A stretch of 64,000 bases of DNA from Jiella avicenniae (GTDB taxonomy: Bacteria; Pseudomonadota; Alphaproteobacteria; Rhizobiales; Rhizobiaceae). The DNA lies in assembly GCF_021390325.1 (NCBI RefSeq), contig NZ_JAJUWU010000017.1, forward strand, positions 62,001 to 126,000. The letters run 5' to 3'. The position numbers and the translations under genes are program-made. Positions 52,253-60,917 of this stretch are shown here, one piece after another; the stretch's first letter is position 1, and each line of letters opens with the position of its first letter. The notes beneath the pieces are model-generated. The model saw nothing but the letters and a program-made list of their open reading frames with translations. It was not told where the DNA came from and did no database searches.

Positions 52253-53442
52253 AACCGCTCGCCGGCATCCGCATCGCCGACTTCACCGTCCACGCTGCAG
52301 GACCTTTCTGCACCCACATGCTCTCGCAACTCGGCGCGGAATGCATCAAGATCGAAAGCGCTCACCGACCGGATATCTTCCGCAAGCCCCACACGGTCTA
52401 TGGGCGGGCGGGGCCCGCGACCTTCGATCAGGTGGCTTCCAACAAACTCTCCGTTCGCCTGAACCTCAAGCATCCCGAGGGCGTCGCCTTGGCCAAGCGC
52501 CTGGTCGGGATCGCGGACGTTGCGGCCGAAAGCTTCCGCGCCGGCGTGATGAAGAGGCTCGGGCTCGGCTATGAGGCGTTGCGCGCCGTGAAGCGTGACA
52601 TCGTCATGGTCTCGGTGTCCTCCTCCGGCCAGACCGGACCCGACAGCCATTATGCGGGCTATGCGCCGCTCTTCGGCGCATGGGGCGGGCTGGGGCATCT
52701 GACGGGCTACGAGGATGGCCCGCCGGTCGAGATGCGCCACGTCATGGATCATTCCGTCGGCATGAATGCCGCGCTCGCCACCGTCGCCGCCCTTCACAAA
52801 CGTCGGCGCAGCGGCGAGGGAAGCCATGTCGACGTGGCCGCGCGTGAAGTGGCCTCTTCGCTCGTCGGCGAGGCCCTGACGGCGAGTTCGACCGGCATCG
52901 CCATGCGCCGGGCGGGCAATATCGACCCACAGCGGGCGCCGCATGGCCTCTACGCGAGCCGAGAAGGCGATTGCTGGCTCAGCATCGCCGTTTCCACCGA
53001 CGCCGAATGGCGGGCCCTGGCCGAAGCCATGGGAGAGCCGCAGCTCGCGCGTGATCCGCGCTATGGGACCGCAGAAGCCCGGATCGCCGTACGCGGCGAG
53101 CTGGACGAGATGGTCGAAGCCTGGACACGGCAGATCGACGCCGAGGACGCGGCACGTCGTCTCCAGAAAGCGGGCGTGCCGGCGCACGTCTCCTGGCGGG
53201 CGGCCGACATCGCCGAGGACCCTCACATGCGGGCGCGCGGTGCCGTCGTGCCGGTTCGGGAGACGGATGGCCGCGAGCGCATGGCGGTCGGCTTCCCAGC
53301 CCGCTTTTCGGGGAGTGACGCCCCCGGGATCGAGCGGGGCACGCCGGGGCTCGGGGAGCATGAGGATTACGTTTATGGCGAGCTTCTCGGCATGGGGCGG
53401 GCCGAGCGCGAACGGCTGATCGAGACAGAGGTCATCTACTGA
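52249..53442 (+). CDS. CaiB/BaiF CoA-transferase subunit with catalytic Asp
   Basis: 397 residues. LAGIRIADFTVHAAGPFCTHMLSQLGAECIKIES start; Asp167 in MRHVMDHSVGMNAAL is the predicted nucleophile. Normal C-terminal closing region (VGFPARFSGSDAPG, PGLGEHEDYVYGELLGM). Translationally coupled to the Glu-variant partner upstream, and followed by a mesaconyl-CoA hydratase-like gene. The two together should load CoA on a di- or hydroxy-acid. Confidence 0.9.
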   Translation: MKPLAGIRIADFTVHAAGPFCTHMLSQLGAECIKIESAHRPDIFRKPHTVYGRAGPATFDQVASNKLSVRLNLKHPEGVALAKRLVGIADVAAESFRAGVMKRLGLGYEALRAVKRDIVMVSVSSSGQTGPDSHYAGYAPLFGAWGGLGHLTGYEDGPPVEMRHVMDHSVGMNAALATVAALHKRRRSGEGSHVDVAAREVASSLVGEALTASSTGIAMRRAGNIDPQRAPHGLYASREGDCWLSIAVSTDAEWRALAEAMGEPQLARDPRYGTAEARIAVRGELDEMVEAWTRQIDAEDAARRLQKAGVPAHVSWRAADIAEDPHMRARGAVVPVRETDGRERMAVGFPARFSGSDAPGIERGTPGLGEHEDYVYGELLGMGRAERERLIETEVIY

Positions 53443-53467
53443 CCGAAACGAAAGCGAGAAATCCGAG

Positions 53468-54334
53468 ATGAACACCCTGGCGGCCATGTCCGAAGACGAC
53501 GGCTCCGAGGCGATCGGCCGAACCGAGAGCCGCGTGGAAGCGATCCCGGCCGAGCGCGTCGCGGCTCTCGCCGCCACGCTCGACATCGCCAGTGCGCCCA
53601 TGGCCGGCGAGCCACTGCCGCCGGGATGGCACTGGCTGTTCTTCAATCCCTTCGTTCGGCGAAGCGAGATTGGCGTGGACGGGCATCCGAAGCGAGGCGG
53701 CTTTCTGCCCGATGTCGGCCTGCCGCGCCGGATGTGGGCCGGCGGACGGCTCACCTATCATGCCGAGTTGCCGGTGGGCGCGACGGCGGAAAAGGAAAGC
53801 ACGATCCTCGACGTCGTGCCGAAATCCGGACGGGGCGGACGGCTGGTCTTCGTGACCGTCCGCCATCGAATCTCAGCCGGCGGCACGCTCTGCGTCGAGG
53901 AAGAGCAGGACATCGTCTATCGCGAAGCCCCTGCAACCGACGCGCCGAAGCCCGTTCCGGCCGCGGCCCCCGAAGGAGCCGAATGGTCCGAAGAGGTCGT
54001 GCCCGACCCGGTCCTCCTGTTTCGCTATTCCGCTCTCACCTCGAACGGGCACCGCATCCATTACGACCAGCCCTATGCCACCGGCGAGGAAGGCTATCCC
54101 GGCCTCGTCGTGCATGGCCCTTTGATCGCCACCCTGTTGCAGGGCTTCGCGCAGCGCTGCCGGCCCGATGCGGCCTTGGCGCAGTTCTCGTTTCGCGGCA
54201 TGGCGCCGCTCTTCGTCGATCGGCCGTTTCACCTCGAAGCCTCCGCCGGCGACACACCCGAAACGCTCGCGCTGTGGGCGCGTGGCCCGGACGGCGAACT
54301 GGCGATGAAGGCCGACGCCACGTTCCGGACGTGA
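53468..54334 (+). CDS. Mesaconyl-C4-CoA hydratase-like (HTD2/Meh family) protein
   Basis: 288-residue double-hotdog hydratase. GWHWLFFNPFVRRSEIGVDGHPKRGGFLPDVGLPRRMWAGG is characteristic of the family of Chloroflexus mesaconyl-C4-CoA hydratase and of itaconyl-CoA hydratases; SNGHRIHYDQPYA and YPGLVVHGPL hold the active-site His/Asp region of the second hotdog. It would add water to mesaconyl- or itaconyl-type CoA to give (S)-citramalyl-CoA, the substrate of CitE-type lyases, and the next gene encodes one. GAGATG-poor ribosome site; start ATG 53468, with an internal ATG at residue 7. Confidence 0.85.
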   Translation: MNTLAAMSEDDGSEAIGRTESRVEAIPAERVAALAATLDIASAPMAGEPLPPGWHWLFFNPFVRRSEIGVDGHPKRGGFLPDVGLPRRMWAGGRLTYHAELPVGATAEKESTILDVVPKSGRGGRLVFVTVRHRISAGGTLCVEEEQDIVYREAPATDAPKPVPAAAPEGAEWSEEVVPDPVLLFRYSALTSNGHRIHYDQPYATGEEGYPGLVVHGPLIATLLQGFAQRCRPDAALAQFSFRGMAPLFVDRPFHLEASAGDTPETLALWARGPDGELAMKADATFRT

Positions 54335-54344
54335 GGGGCGGGCG

Positions 54345-55151
54345 ATGAGCGAGCCGCGCAGCTACCTCTTCGTTCCCGGTCAGCGGCCGGACAGATTCGC
54401 CAAGGCTGCGGGGTCCGGAGCGGACGCGGTGATCCTCGATCTGGAAGACGCCGTCGGCCCGGATGCGAAGGACGAGGCCCGCGCCCATGTCGTCGACTGG
54501 TTCCGCCAGGGTGGGCAGGGGATCGTGCGGATCAACGGTCGCGGCACGCCGTGGCATGCGGACGATCTCGCCGCGCTGGCCGATATCACCACCGCAGACA
54601 TCATGCTCCCGAAAGCGGAGCCGGAGGCACTGGCCCATCTGACCGGGCATCTGCCCGGCCGATCCGTGATCGCGCTGGTGGAGACGGTGGCGGGGCTCGC
54701 CACGCTGCGGAACTCCGTGACGATCTCCGGCGTCACGCGGCTGGCCTTCGGCAATCTCGACTTCGGGGCCGATGCCCGTATTCCGGAAAGTGGCGCCGAG
54801 CTCGATCCGGCCCGCTTCGAGATCGTCGTCGCCTCGCGTCTCGGGGGGCTCGCCCGCCCCATCGATGGTGTGACGACCGACTTTGCCGATAAACAAGCCA
54901 TCGAGAAGGACGTCTTGCGAGCCCGAGCCATGGGCTTCGGTGCCAAGCTGTGCATTCATCCGGCCCAGGTCGAAGCCGTCAATGCGGGTTTTTCTCCGAC
55001 ACCGGGCGAAGTGGAGTGGGCAAAGCGGGTCGTCGCGGCGCTGGAGGAAGCAGCCGGGTCGGTGGTTCAGGTGGACGGCAAGATGGTGGACCGTCCGCTG
55101 ATCGAGCGGGCGCGCCAGATCCTCGAAGGCGCCCGGCACACGACATCCTGA
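54345..55151 (+). CDS. CitE-like CoA-ester lyase (HpcH/HpaI family)
   Basis: 268-residue Mg-dependent TIM-barrel lyase. RSYLFVPGQRPDRFAKA, ADAVILDLEDAVGPDAKDEAR, RINGRGTPWHADDL, the metal Glu in VIALVETVAG and Asp in FGNLDFGAD, and KLCIHPAQVEAVN match malyl-, beta-methylmalyl- and citramalyl-CoA lyases. It should split a 3-hydroxyacyl-CoA into acetyl- or propionyl-CoA and pyruvate or glyoxylate. Eleven bases after the hydratase gene; last enzyme before the TAXI-TRAP transporter. Confidence 0.92.
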   Translation: MSEPRSYLFVPGQRPDRFAKAAGSGADAVILDLEDAVGPDAKDEARAHVVDWFRQGGQGIVRINGRGTPWHADDLAALADITTADIMLPKAEPEALAHLTGHLPGRSVIALVETVAGLATLRNSVTISGVTRLAFGNLDFGADARIPESGAELDPARFEIVVASRLGGLARPIDGVTTDFADKQAIEKDVLRARAMGFGAKLCIHPAQVEAVNAGFSPTPGEVEWAKRVVAALEEAAGSVVQVDGKMVDRPLIERARQILEGARHTTS

Positions 55152-55236
55152 CGCCTCGACCGGGCGTCGGAGGAGGAGCGACGGCTTGCCGGCTGCGCCG
55201 GCGGGAAACGACAAGAACCATATCAGGGAGGAAAAC

Positions 55237-56196
55237 ATGAAACGGATCATCGGCAGCACAATTGCCGCCTTGCTTCTGGCCTGCGGGACCGGCCATGCTG
55301 AGGATATCCTCTTCGGCTCCACATCGGCCTCGTCGAGCCATTACGGCTACATCGTCGCCGTCGGCAAGCTGATCAACGAGAGCGGTTCCGACATCAATGC
55401 GACGGTGGTCGAGACGGGCGCCGCGATGGACAACATCCGGCGCATGGAACGCGGCCAGATGGATCTCGGCATCATCACCACCAACGTTCTCCAGCATGCC
55501 GTCGCCGGCACGCAGGAATTCGATGGTCGCGCCCAGGATCTGGCGCTCCTGTGGGTCTATCTGCCGGCCCCGCAGAACGTGATCATGCGAGCCGATTCCG
55601 GCGTGGAGAGCCTGTCGGCGCTCGGCGGCGTCCGCCTCAATCCCGGCATCAAGGGATCGGCCACCGAGACGACCACCGAAGCGGTTTTCGAGGTTCTCGA
55701 CATCGAGCCGGACTATGTGCGCGGCTCGACCACGGACATCGTCGATTCGATCAAGGACAACCGGCTGGCGGGCTATGTGAAGTCCGGTTCGGCGAATACC
55801 CTCGACAGTTCGACGATCGATCTGGCCACCACGACGCCGATCCGGGTGCTCGGTCTCGACCAGAAGCAGGCCGACGCCATTCGCGAGAACATGCCGGACA
55901 TTTCCATCGTGGACGTCGCCGCGGGCGTCGCCGAGGGTGTGCCCGCCTACACGACGTGGAGCTTCGGCGTGGGCGTGGCCGCCACGTCCGAAATGTCCGA
56001 CGATACGGCCTACAAGATCGTCAAGGCGGTGATGGAGGACAAGTCCGTCCAGGGCAATGCGATGGCCGGCGTCAAGGGCGCGGATCTCGCGCGGTTGACG
56101 CTCGACTATGGCACTGTGCCGCTTCATCCGGGCGCCGTGCGATGGTTCGAGGAGAACGGGTATACCGTTCCCGACCGGTTGAAGCCGCAGCAGTAG
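55237..56196 (+). CDS. TAXI-family TRAP solute-binding protein
   Basis: 319 residues with signal peptide ending near GHA-ED (about 21). ILFGSTSASSSHYGYIVAVGKLINE, VVETGAAMDNIRRMERGQMDLGII, LRLNPG-like GGVRLNPGIKGSATETTTEAVF and TTWSFGVGVAATSEMSDDTAYKIVKAV are the TAXI pattern (no DctP-type Arg motif). GGGAGG precedes ATG 55237. The fused permease follows after only 10 bases, without the hairpin seen in the other transport operons of this window. Confidence 0.9.
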   Translation: MKRIIGSTIAALLLACGTGHAEDILFGSTSASSSHYGYIVAVGKLINESGSDINATVVETGAAMDNIRRMERGQMDLGIITTNVLQHAVAGTQEFDGRAQDLALLWVYLPAPQNVIMRADSGVESLSALGGVRLNPGIKGSATETTTEAVFEVLDIEPDYVRGSTTDIVDSIKDNRLAGYVKSGSANTLDSSTIDLATTTPIRVLGLDQKQADAIRENMPDISIVDVAAGVAEGVPAYTTWSFGVGVAATSEMSDDTAYKIVKAVMEDKSVQGNAMAGVKGADLARLTLDYGTVPLHPGAVRWFEENGYTVPDRLKPQQ

Positions 56197-56206
56197 TCGT
56201 GACGCC

Positions 56207-58069
56207 GTGCTCCATTTTCCGTCACCGGGAAAGGCGTTGGCGCTCCTGACGGGTGCCTTCGTCTTCTACACCGCGGCCTTCGGCGCGTTCGAAGGCCTCA
56301 TCCAGCGGGCGATTTTCCTCGCTTTGGTCATCTGCCTCGGCTTTGCGATCTATCCGCTGGGCCAGGGGCGGTCGTGGCGGTGGCTTGGACTGGTGGTCGA
56401 CCTCGCTCTGATGGCGATCAGCGTTGCGGCCTGCGTCTATGTCGTCGTCAATTACGATCGCATCATGACGGAGCTGCCCTGGGCGACGCCGCTCGACATG
56501 GTCCTGACGGCGGGGCTCGTCCTCGCTGTGCTGGAACTGGCGCGCCGGACCGTCGGGGTGATCTTTCCGCTCCTGGTGCTGGTGGGCCTCGCCTATGCCT
56601 ATTTCGGCGCATCGCTGCCCGGAGCGCTGCGGCATCGCGGCTTCGACGCCTATTACATTACCGAAACGGTCTTCCTCGGCGATCTGGGCATCTGGGGCAT
56701 GCTGACGGGCGTCGCCGCGACGGTGATCGCGGCCTTCGTCCTGTTCGGCGCGCTGCTTCTCCATACCGGCGGCGGTCAGGCCTTCATCGATCTCGCCATG
56801 CGGCTGGGTGGCAGGCAGGCGGGCGGTGCCGCCAAGATCGCGACCATCGCGTCGGGACTGTTCGGCATGATTTCCGGCTCGTCCGTCGCCAATGTCGCGA
56901 CGACCGGCAATTTCACCATCCCGATGATGATCCGGCTCGGCTATCCGCGTCCGTTCGCCGCTGCGGTGGAAGCGGTCGCCTCGACCGGCGGCCAGATCGC
57001 GCCGCCCATCATGGGCGCGGCGGCTTTCGTCATGGCGGAAATCGTCGGCGTCCCCTACACGGCGATCATCAGCGCAGCGCTTTTGCCGGCGATCCTCTTC
57101 TACGTTTCCGTCTTCGTGACCGTTCATCTCGTTTCCGTCCAGCGGGGCCTCGCGCTCGTGCCTGCACAGGAGTTGCCGCCATGGCGCCAGATCCTGGCGG
57201 CGCGGCGGATCGGGCCGGTCGTTGCCGCGCTCACCGGCCTCGGCATCGGCTTCTGGATGGGGCGCTCGGTCTCGACATCCGCCTTCTACGGCATCGTCGG
57301 CCTGCTCGCCGCCTTCGTGCTGTCGCAAGCCGGGCGGCTGTCACTGCGGGAGATGGGGCAGCGCGTGCTCACGGGATTCGAGGATGCCGGGCGGGGCCTC
57401 GTCATCATCGGCGTCCTCCTGGCGGGCGCGCAGATCCTGGTCTCGATGGTCAATCTGACCGGCGCGGGGGTGGCGCTTTCCACCGCGATCGTCGCCTGGG
57501 GCGGCAGTTCCATGGCGCTGGTGGCGCTGCTCGTCGGCGTCGTCTGTCTGGTGATGGGGATGGGCCTGCCGACGACGGCGGCCTATGTCCTGGTCGCGGC
57601 GGTCTTGGCGCCGGCCCTGACCGAGGTCGGCGTGCCGCTCCTCACGGCGCATCTCTTCGTCTTCTATTTCGCGACCATTTCGGTGATCACCCCGCCGGTC
57701 TGCGTCGCCGTCTTCGTCGGGGCGGGGATCGCCAACACCGGATGGATGGCCGCTGCCGGCGAGGCGGTGCGGCTGGGTGCCATGACCTACGTCGTGCCCT
57801 TCCTCCTGCTCATCTATCCGGGCATGGTGCTGGAGGGCGGCAACCTCGCCGTCGTCGACGCTCTTCTCGCGGGTGTCGTCCTCGTCTTCGCCATTCCGAC
57901 GCTGCTTTCGCGCGTGCCGCTGTCCGGCTGGCGGTGGTTGGACATCGTGCTTCTCAGTACCGCGATCGCCCTCGCCATCTGGCCGCATCCATCGACGCCC
58001 TTCATCGCTGCCGCGCTGCTCGCGTTCGGCTGGCTCATGGGTCGAAACCGCAGGCAGGTCGCGACATGA
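56207..58069 (+). CDS. TRAP transporter fused small and large permease (DctQM)
   Basis: 620-residue inner-membrane protein typical of TAXI-TRAP systems: the first four helices (about 15-120) correspond to DctQ, the remaining 12 or so to DctM. GMISGSSVANVATTGNFTIPMMIRLGYPRPFAAAVEAVASTGGQIAPPIMGAAAF and VMGMGLPTTAAYVLVAAVLAPAL are the large-subunit motifs. GTG start 56207 with a poor ribosome site, perhaps coupled to the receptor gene. Stop overlaps the AtuA-like gene (ATGA), showing that the transported compound feeds that protein's pathway. Confidence 0.92.
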   Translation: MLHFPSPGKALALLTGAFVFYTAAFGAFEGLIQRAIFLALVICLGFAIYPLGQGRSWRWLGLVVDLALMAISVAACVYVVVNYDRIMTELPWATPLDMVLTAGLVLAVLELARRTVGVIFPLLVLVGLAYAYFGASLPGALRHRGFDAYYITETVFLGDLGIWGMLTGVAATVIAAFVLFGALLLHTGGGQAFIDLAMRLGGRQAGGAAKIATIASGLFGMISGSSVANVATTGNFTIPMMIRLGYPRPFAAAVEAVASTGGQIAPPIMGAAAFVMAEIVGVPYTAIISAALLPAILFYVSVFVTVHLVSVQRGLALVPAQELPPWRQILAARRIGPVVAALTGLGIGFWMGRSVSTSAFYGIVGLLAAFVLSQAGRLSLREMGQRVLTGFEDAGRGLVIIGVLLAGAQILVSMVNLTGAGVALSTAIVAWGGSSMALVALLVGVVCLVMGMGLPTTAAYVLVAAVLAPALTEVGVPLLTAHLFVFYFATISVITPPVCVAVFVGAGIANTGWMAAAGEAVRLGAMTYVVPFLLLIYPGMVLEGGNLAVVDALLAGVVLVFAIPTLLSRVPLSGWRWLDIVLLSTAIALAIWPHPSTPFIAAALLAFGWLMGRNRRQVAT

Positions 58070-59394
58070 AAACGGTGCGCATCGGAGCGGGGGCGGGGTT
58101 TGGTGGCGACCGGATCGATCCGGCGGTGGCGCTCGCGCGGGATGGAGCGCTGGACTATCTCGTCTTCGAGTGCCTCGCCGAACGCACGATCGCCTTGGCG
58201 CAGCTTGCCCGGGTCGCCGATCCGTCAGAGGGCTACGACAAGCTCCTCGAACGGCGCATCCGCGCCGTTCTTCCCGACTGTCTGAGGAACGGCACGCGGA
58301 TCGTCACCAATATGGGCGCGGCCAATCCATGGGCGGCGGCCCAAAAGGTGGCCGAGACGGCCGCGGATATGGGGCTCACGGGCGTCAAGGTCGCCGCCGT
58401 CCTCGGAGACGACGTGCTCGGCCACGTCGCTCCTTATCCCCTCGACGACACCGGGATGCCGGCGGAAGCTTTGGGCACCCGCCTCGTCTCGGCCAACGCC
58501 TATATCGGAAGCGCGGGTATCGTCGACGCGCTCCAGGCCGGAGCCCAGGTCGTGATCTGCGGCCGAGCGGCCGATCCCGCCCTGTTTCTGGGGCCGCTCG
58601 CCCATGAATTCGGCTGGGCGTCCGATGACTGGGAGCGGCTCGGGCGGGGCACGCTGGTCGGCCATCTTCTCGAATGCGCGGCCCAGATCACCGGCGGTTA
58701 TTTCGCCGATCCCGGCCTCAAGGACGTGCCGGATCTCGCCAATGTCGGCTATCCCCTGGCGGAGGTGGGCGAAGACGGCAACGCCGTCATCACCAAATTG
58801 CCGGGTACCGGCGGTCAGGTCACCCTTGCCACCTGCACCGAGCAGCTTCTCTACGAAATCCACGATCCGGCCCGCTATCTGCAGCCCGACGTCGTCGCGG
58901 ATTTCTCGAATGTCGATTTCACCGAGATCGGGCCGGACCGCGTGGCGGTCAGCGGCGGGGCAGGGCATCCCAGACCCGAAACGCTCAAGGTTTCCGTCGG
59001 AAGTCGCGATGGCTGGATCGGCCAGGGAGAGATTTCCTATGCCGGTCCCGGCGCCGTGGCGCGCGGCCGTCTGGCCGCCGACATTTTGAAGGAGCGGCTT
59101 CTGCCCTTCCAGAACGCCATCGCCGCCTATCGGTCGGACCTGATCGGCGTCGATTCCATTCTTCCGGGAGACAGCGATGCCCCGCCGCCGCGCGAGGTTC
59201 GGCTGCGGTGCGCGGCGCGATGCGACAGCCGCGAGGTGGCGGAAACCGTCGCGGACGAAGTGGAGACGCTTTACCTCTGCGGCCCCGCCGGCGGCGGCGG
59301 CGTGACCCGCAGTCTCAGGGAAGTCATCGGTATCCGCTCGACCTTCATGCCGCGATCGGAGGTCGAGGTGTCCGTGCGCATCGTGGAGTCGTGA
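58066..59394 (+). CDS. AtuA-type acyclic terpene utilisation protein, N-terminal unit (DUF1446)
   Basis: 442-residue DUF1446 protein. Family motifs: RIGAGAGFGGDRIDPAVALA, LDYLVFECLAERTIALAQL, TRIVTNMGAANPWAAA, VVICGRAADPALFLGPL, GHLLECAAQITGGYFADPG, ELTEVGP-like FTEIGPDRVAVSGG. AtuA is needed for citronellol/geraniol catabolism in Pseudomonas but its reaction is not established. There the protein is one chain of about 590 residues; here the C-terminal ~100 residues are encoded by the next gene. Coupled to the TRAP permease. No geranyl-CoA carboxylase genes are present, so the substrate is probably different. Confidence 0.87.
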   Translation: MKTVRIGAGAGFGGDRIDPAVALARDGALDYLVFECLAERTIALAQLARVADPSEGYDKLLERRIRAVLPDCLRNGTRIVTNMGAANPWAAAQKVAETAADMGLTGVKVAAVLGDDVLGHVAPYPLDDTGMPAEALGTRLVSANAYIGSAGIVDALQAGAQVVICGRAADPALFLGPLAHEFGWASDDWERLGRGTLVGHLLECAAQITGGYFADPGLKDVPDLANVGYPLAEVGEDGNAVITKLPGTGGQVTLATCTEQLLYEIHDPARYLQPDVVADFSNVDFTEIGPDRVAVSGGAGHPRPETLKVSVGSRDGWIGQGEISYAGPGAVARGRLAADILKERLLPFQNAIAAYRSDLIGVDSILPGDSDAPPPREVRLRCAARCDSREVAETVADEVETLYLCGPAGGGGVTRSLREVIGIRSTFMPRSEVEVSVRIVES

Positions 59395-59395
59395 C

Positions 59396-59695
59396 ATGAA
59401 ACTGCATGAGATCGCCCATGGCCGCACCGGCGACAAAGGCACGACGTCCAATATCTCCGTCATCGCCTATCACGCGAAAGACTGGCCGCTGATCGAGGCC
59501 CATGTCACGGCCGAGCGCGTGGCCGCGATCTTCGACCGGCACGTCACCGTCACGCGCTACGTGCTGCCCAAACTCCATGCGTTGAATTTCGTGGTGGAGG
59601 GCGCACTGGAGGGCGGCGTAACCCGATCCGTGGCGCTGGACGCCCATGGCAAGTCCCTCGGCTTCGCGGTGCTGGAGATGGAACTCCCGGCCTGA
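59396..59695 (+). CDS. AtuA C-terminal unit as a separate small protein
   Basis: 99 residues matching the C-terminal domain of full-length AtuA-type proteins: MKLHEIAHGRTGDKGTTSNI start, VTRYVLPKLHALNFVVEGALEGGVTRS centre. The ATG lies one base after the stop of the N-terminal unit in a different frame, so the two are made together from one message and presumably associate. The arrangement is an open question between natural split and frameshift; the clean ATG and coupling favour a genuine split. Confidence 0.85.
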   Translation: MKLHEIAHGRTGDKGTTSNISVIAYHAKDWPLIEAHVTAERVAAIFDRHVTVTRYVLPKLHALNFVVEGALEGGVTRSVALDAHGKSLGFAVLEMELPA

Positions 59696-60242
59696 GCGAT
59701 TTCTCTTCGCCCATCTCTGCCGGCCTTCCGGAGCCCGGTTTCGATGGGGTTCGATCTCCCTTCCAAGCCTTGTGCGCGGTCCCGGTTGGCAACTTCCTCG
59801 GCGACCTTTTTCGGGGTTTGTCGAGGATCACCGCGGACGGATGAGGGACACGGCGCGAAGGATGGCGGCTTCGAAGCACTCGTCGGTCGGCGCGCCTGGC
59901 GATCCGCTCGAACTCCTGGAACTTGCAGAAGAAATTTCGATGAGATGAGGCCGCTTGCAGAGGGGGTCGTCGATCCGTAGCGGCGAGGTCCGCTTGGATG
60001 CTGGGCGATCGCCGCATGGGGCCGCGGCCGGCGAATTCCGGGTTTGGCGTAAGCCATTACCCCGGGCGGCTAATTATAATTGGAAGAATTCCAGGTTTGC
60101 AGCGCCATTCGTTTTCCTAGCTCTTCCCGAGAACTTGAAACGAGCGATCAGACAGAGTGGCGAACGAGCGCGCCTCGATCTCCCGAGTTCCGGGGCCAAA
60201 CGCCCCGGATGTGATCGCCCCGGCTAGCGGAGGATGGGGCTC
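59696..60242. other. Long intergenic region before the oxidoreductase operon
   Basis: 547 bases without a gene I can support; short frames on both strands resemble no family. A TATAAT-like -10 in AATTATAATT lies at 60075-60080. A hairpin CCGGGGC (60190-60196) / GCCCCGG (60202-60208) sits 34 bases before the start codon of the Fe-S subunit and could influence its translation or transcription; no riboswitch is recognised. Confidence 0.5.
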
Positions 60243-60917
60243 ATGGGCCATCACCGAGACGAAAGCGACGAGACCGGCGGCTTGAAGCGCGCCAAGATCA
60301 GCCCGGAGGTCACGCGGCGCGGGTTTCTGGGCGGAACCGCGACGGCGGGGGCGACGGCCCTCGCGGGCATCGCCGGAAGCGCGCAGGAAGCGCTCGCCCA
60401 GGAGATGGATGCGGCGGGCGGCGAGACCGTCGATGTCAGCCTCGTCATCAACGGCGTGTCCTACGAGCGAAGCCTCGATGCGCGCACGACGATCCTCGAC
60501 CTCTTGCGGGAGGAACTCGACCTGACCGGCACCAAGGTCGGCTGCAATCACGGCCAGTGCGGCGCCTGCACCGTGCTGATGAACGGCACGCGCATCAATT
60601 CCTGCCTGACGCTCGCCGCCATGGCTGACGGCGCCCGGATCACCACGATCGAGGGCCTCGCTGAGGGCAATGGCGATCTTCACCCGATGCAGGCCGCCTT
60701 CCTCGAACATGACGGCTTCCAGTGCGGCTACTGCACGCCGGGCCAGATCGTCTCGGCGATCGGCTGCGTGAAGGAAGGCCATGCCGACAGCGAGGCCGAG
60801 ATCCGCGAATACATGTCCGGCAATCTCTGTCGCTGCGGCGCCTACAAGGGCATCACCGAGGCGATCATCGAGGCCCGCGATGCCACGCGCTCCAGCGACG
60901 TCGGAGGTGCATCATGA
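60243..60917 (+). CDS. paoA: Periplasmic aldehyde oxidoreductase, 2Fe-2S subunit
   Basis: 224-residue PaoA/YagT-like subunit of a molybdenum hydroxylase. A Tat signal (TRRGFLGGTATAGATALAGIAG, about 24-46) exports the folded complex. Two 2Fe-2S clusters: plant-type CNHGQCGACTVLMNG with a later Cys in INSCLTLA, and CGYCTPGQ plus NLCRCGAY. ATG 60243 is chosen because GGAGG (60229-60233) is nine bases away; the ATG at 60234 directly abuts it. Stop overlaps the FAD subunit gene. Oxidises aldehydes, often aromatic, in the periplasm. Confidence 0.92.
   Translation: MGHHRDESDETGGLKRAKISPEVTRRGFLGGTATAGATALAGIAGSAQEALAQEMDAAGGETVDVSLVINGVSYERSLDARTTILDLLREELDLTGTKVGCNHGQCGACTVLMNGTRINSCLTLAAMADGARITTIEGLAEGNGDLHPMQAAFLEHDGFQCGYCTPGQIVSAIGCVKEGHADSEAEIREYMSGNLCRCGAYKGITEAIIEARDATRSSDVGGAS

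Noticed and set aside
51086-55151. Direct naming as the itaconate operon (ict-ich-ccl)
   Set aside because: The reaction types match but there are two CoA-transferases, an extra dehydratase and no single-gene match that I can confirm, so the name would overstate the evidence.
59744-59980. Small open frames between the AtuA C-terminal gene and paoA
   Set aside because: No ribosome site, no family similarity and no matching codon pattern.
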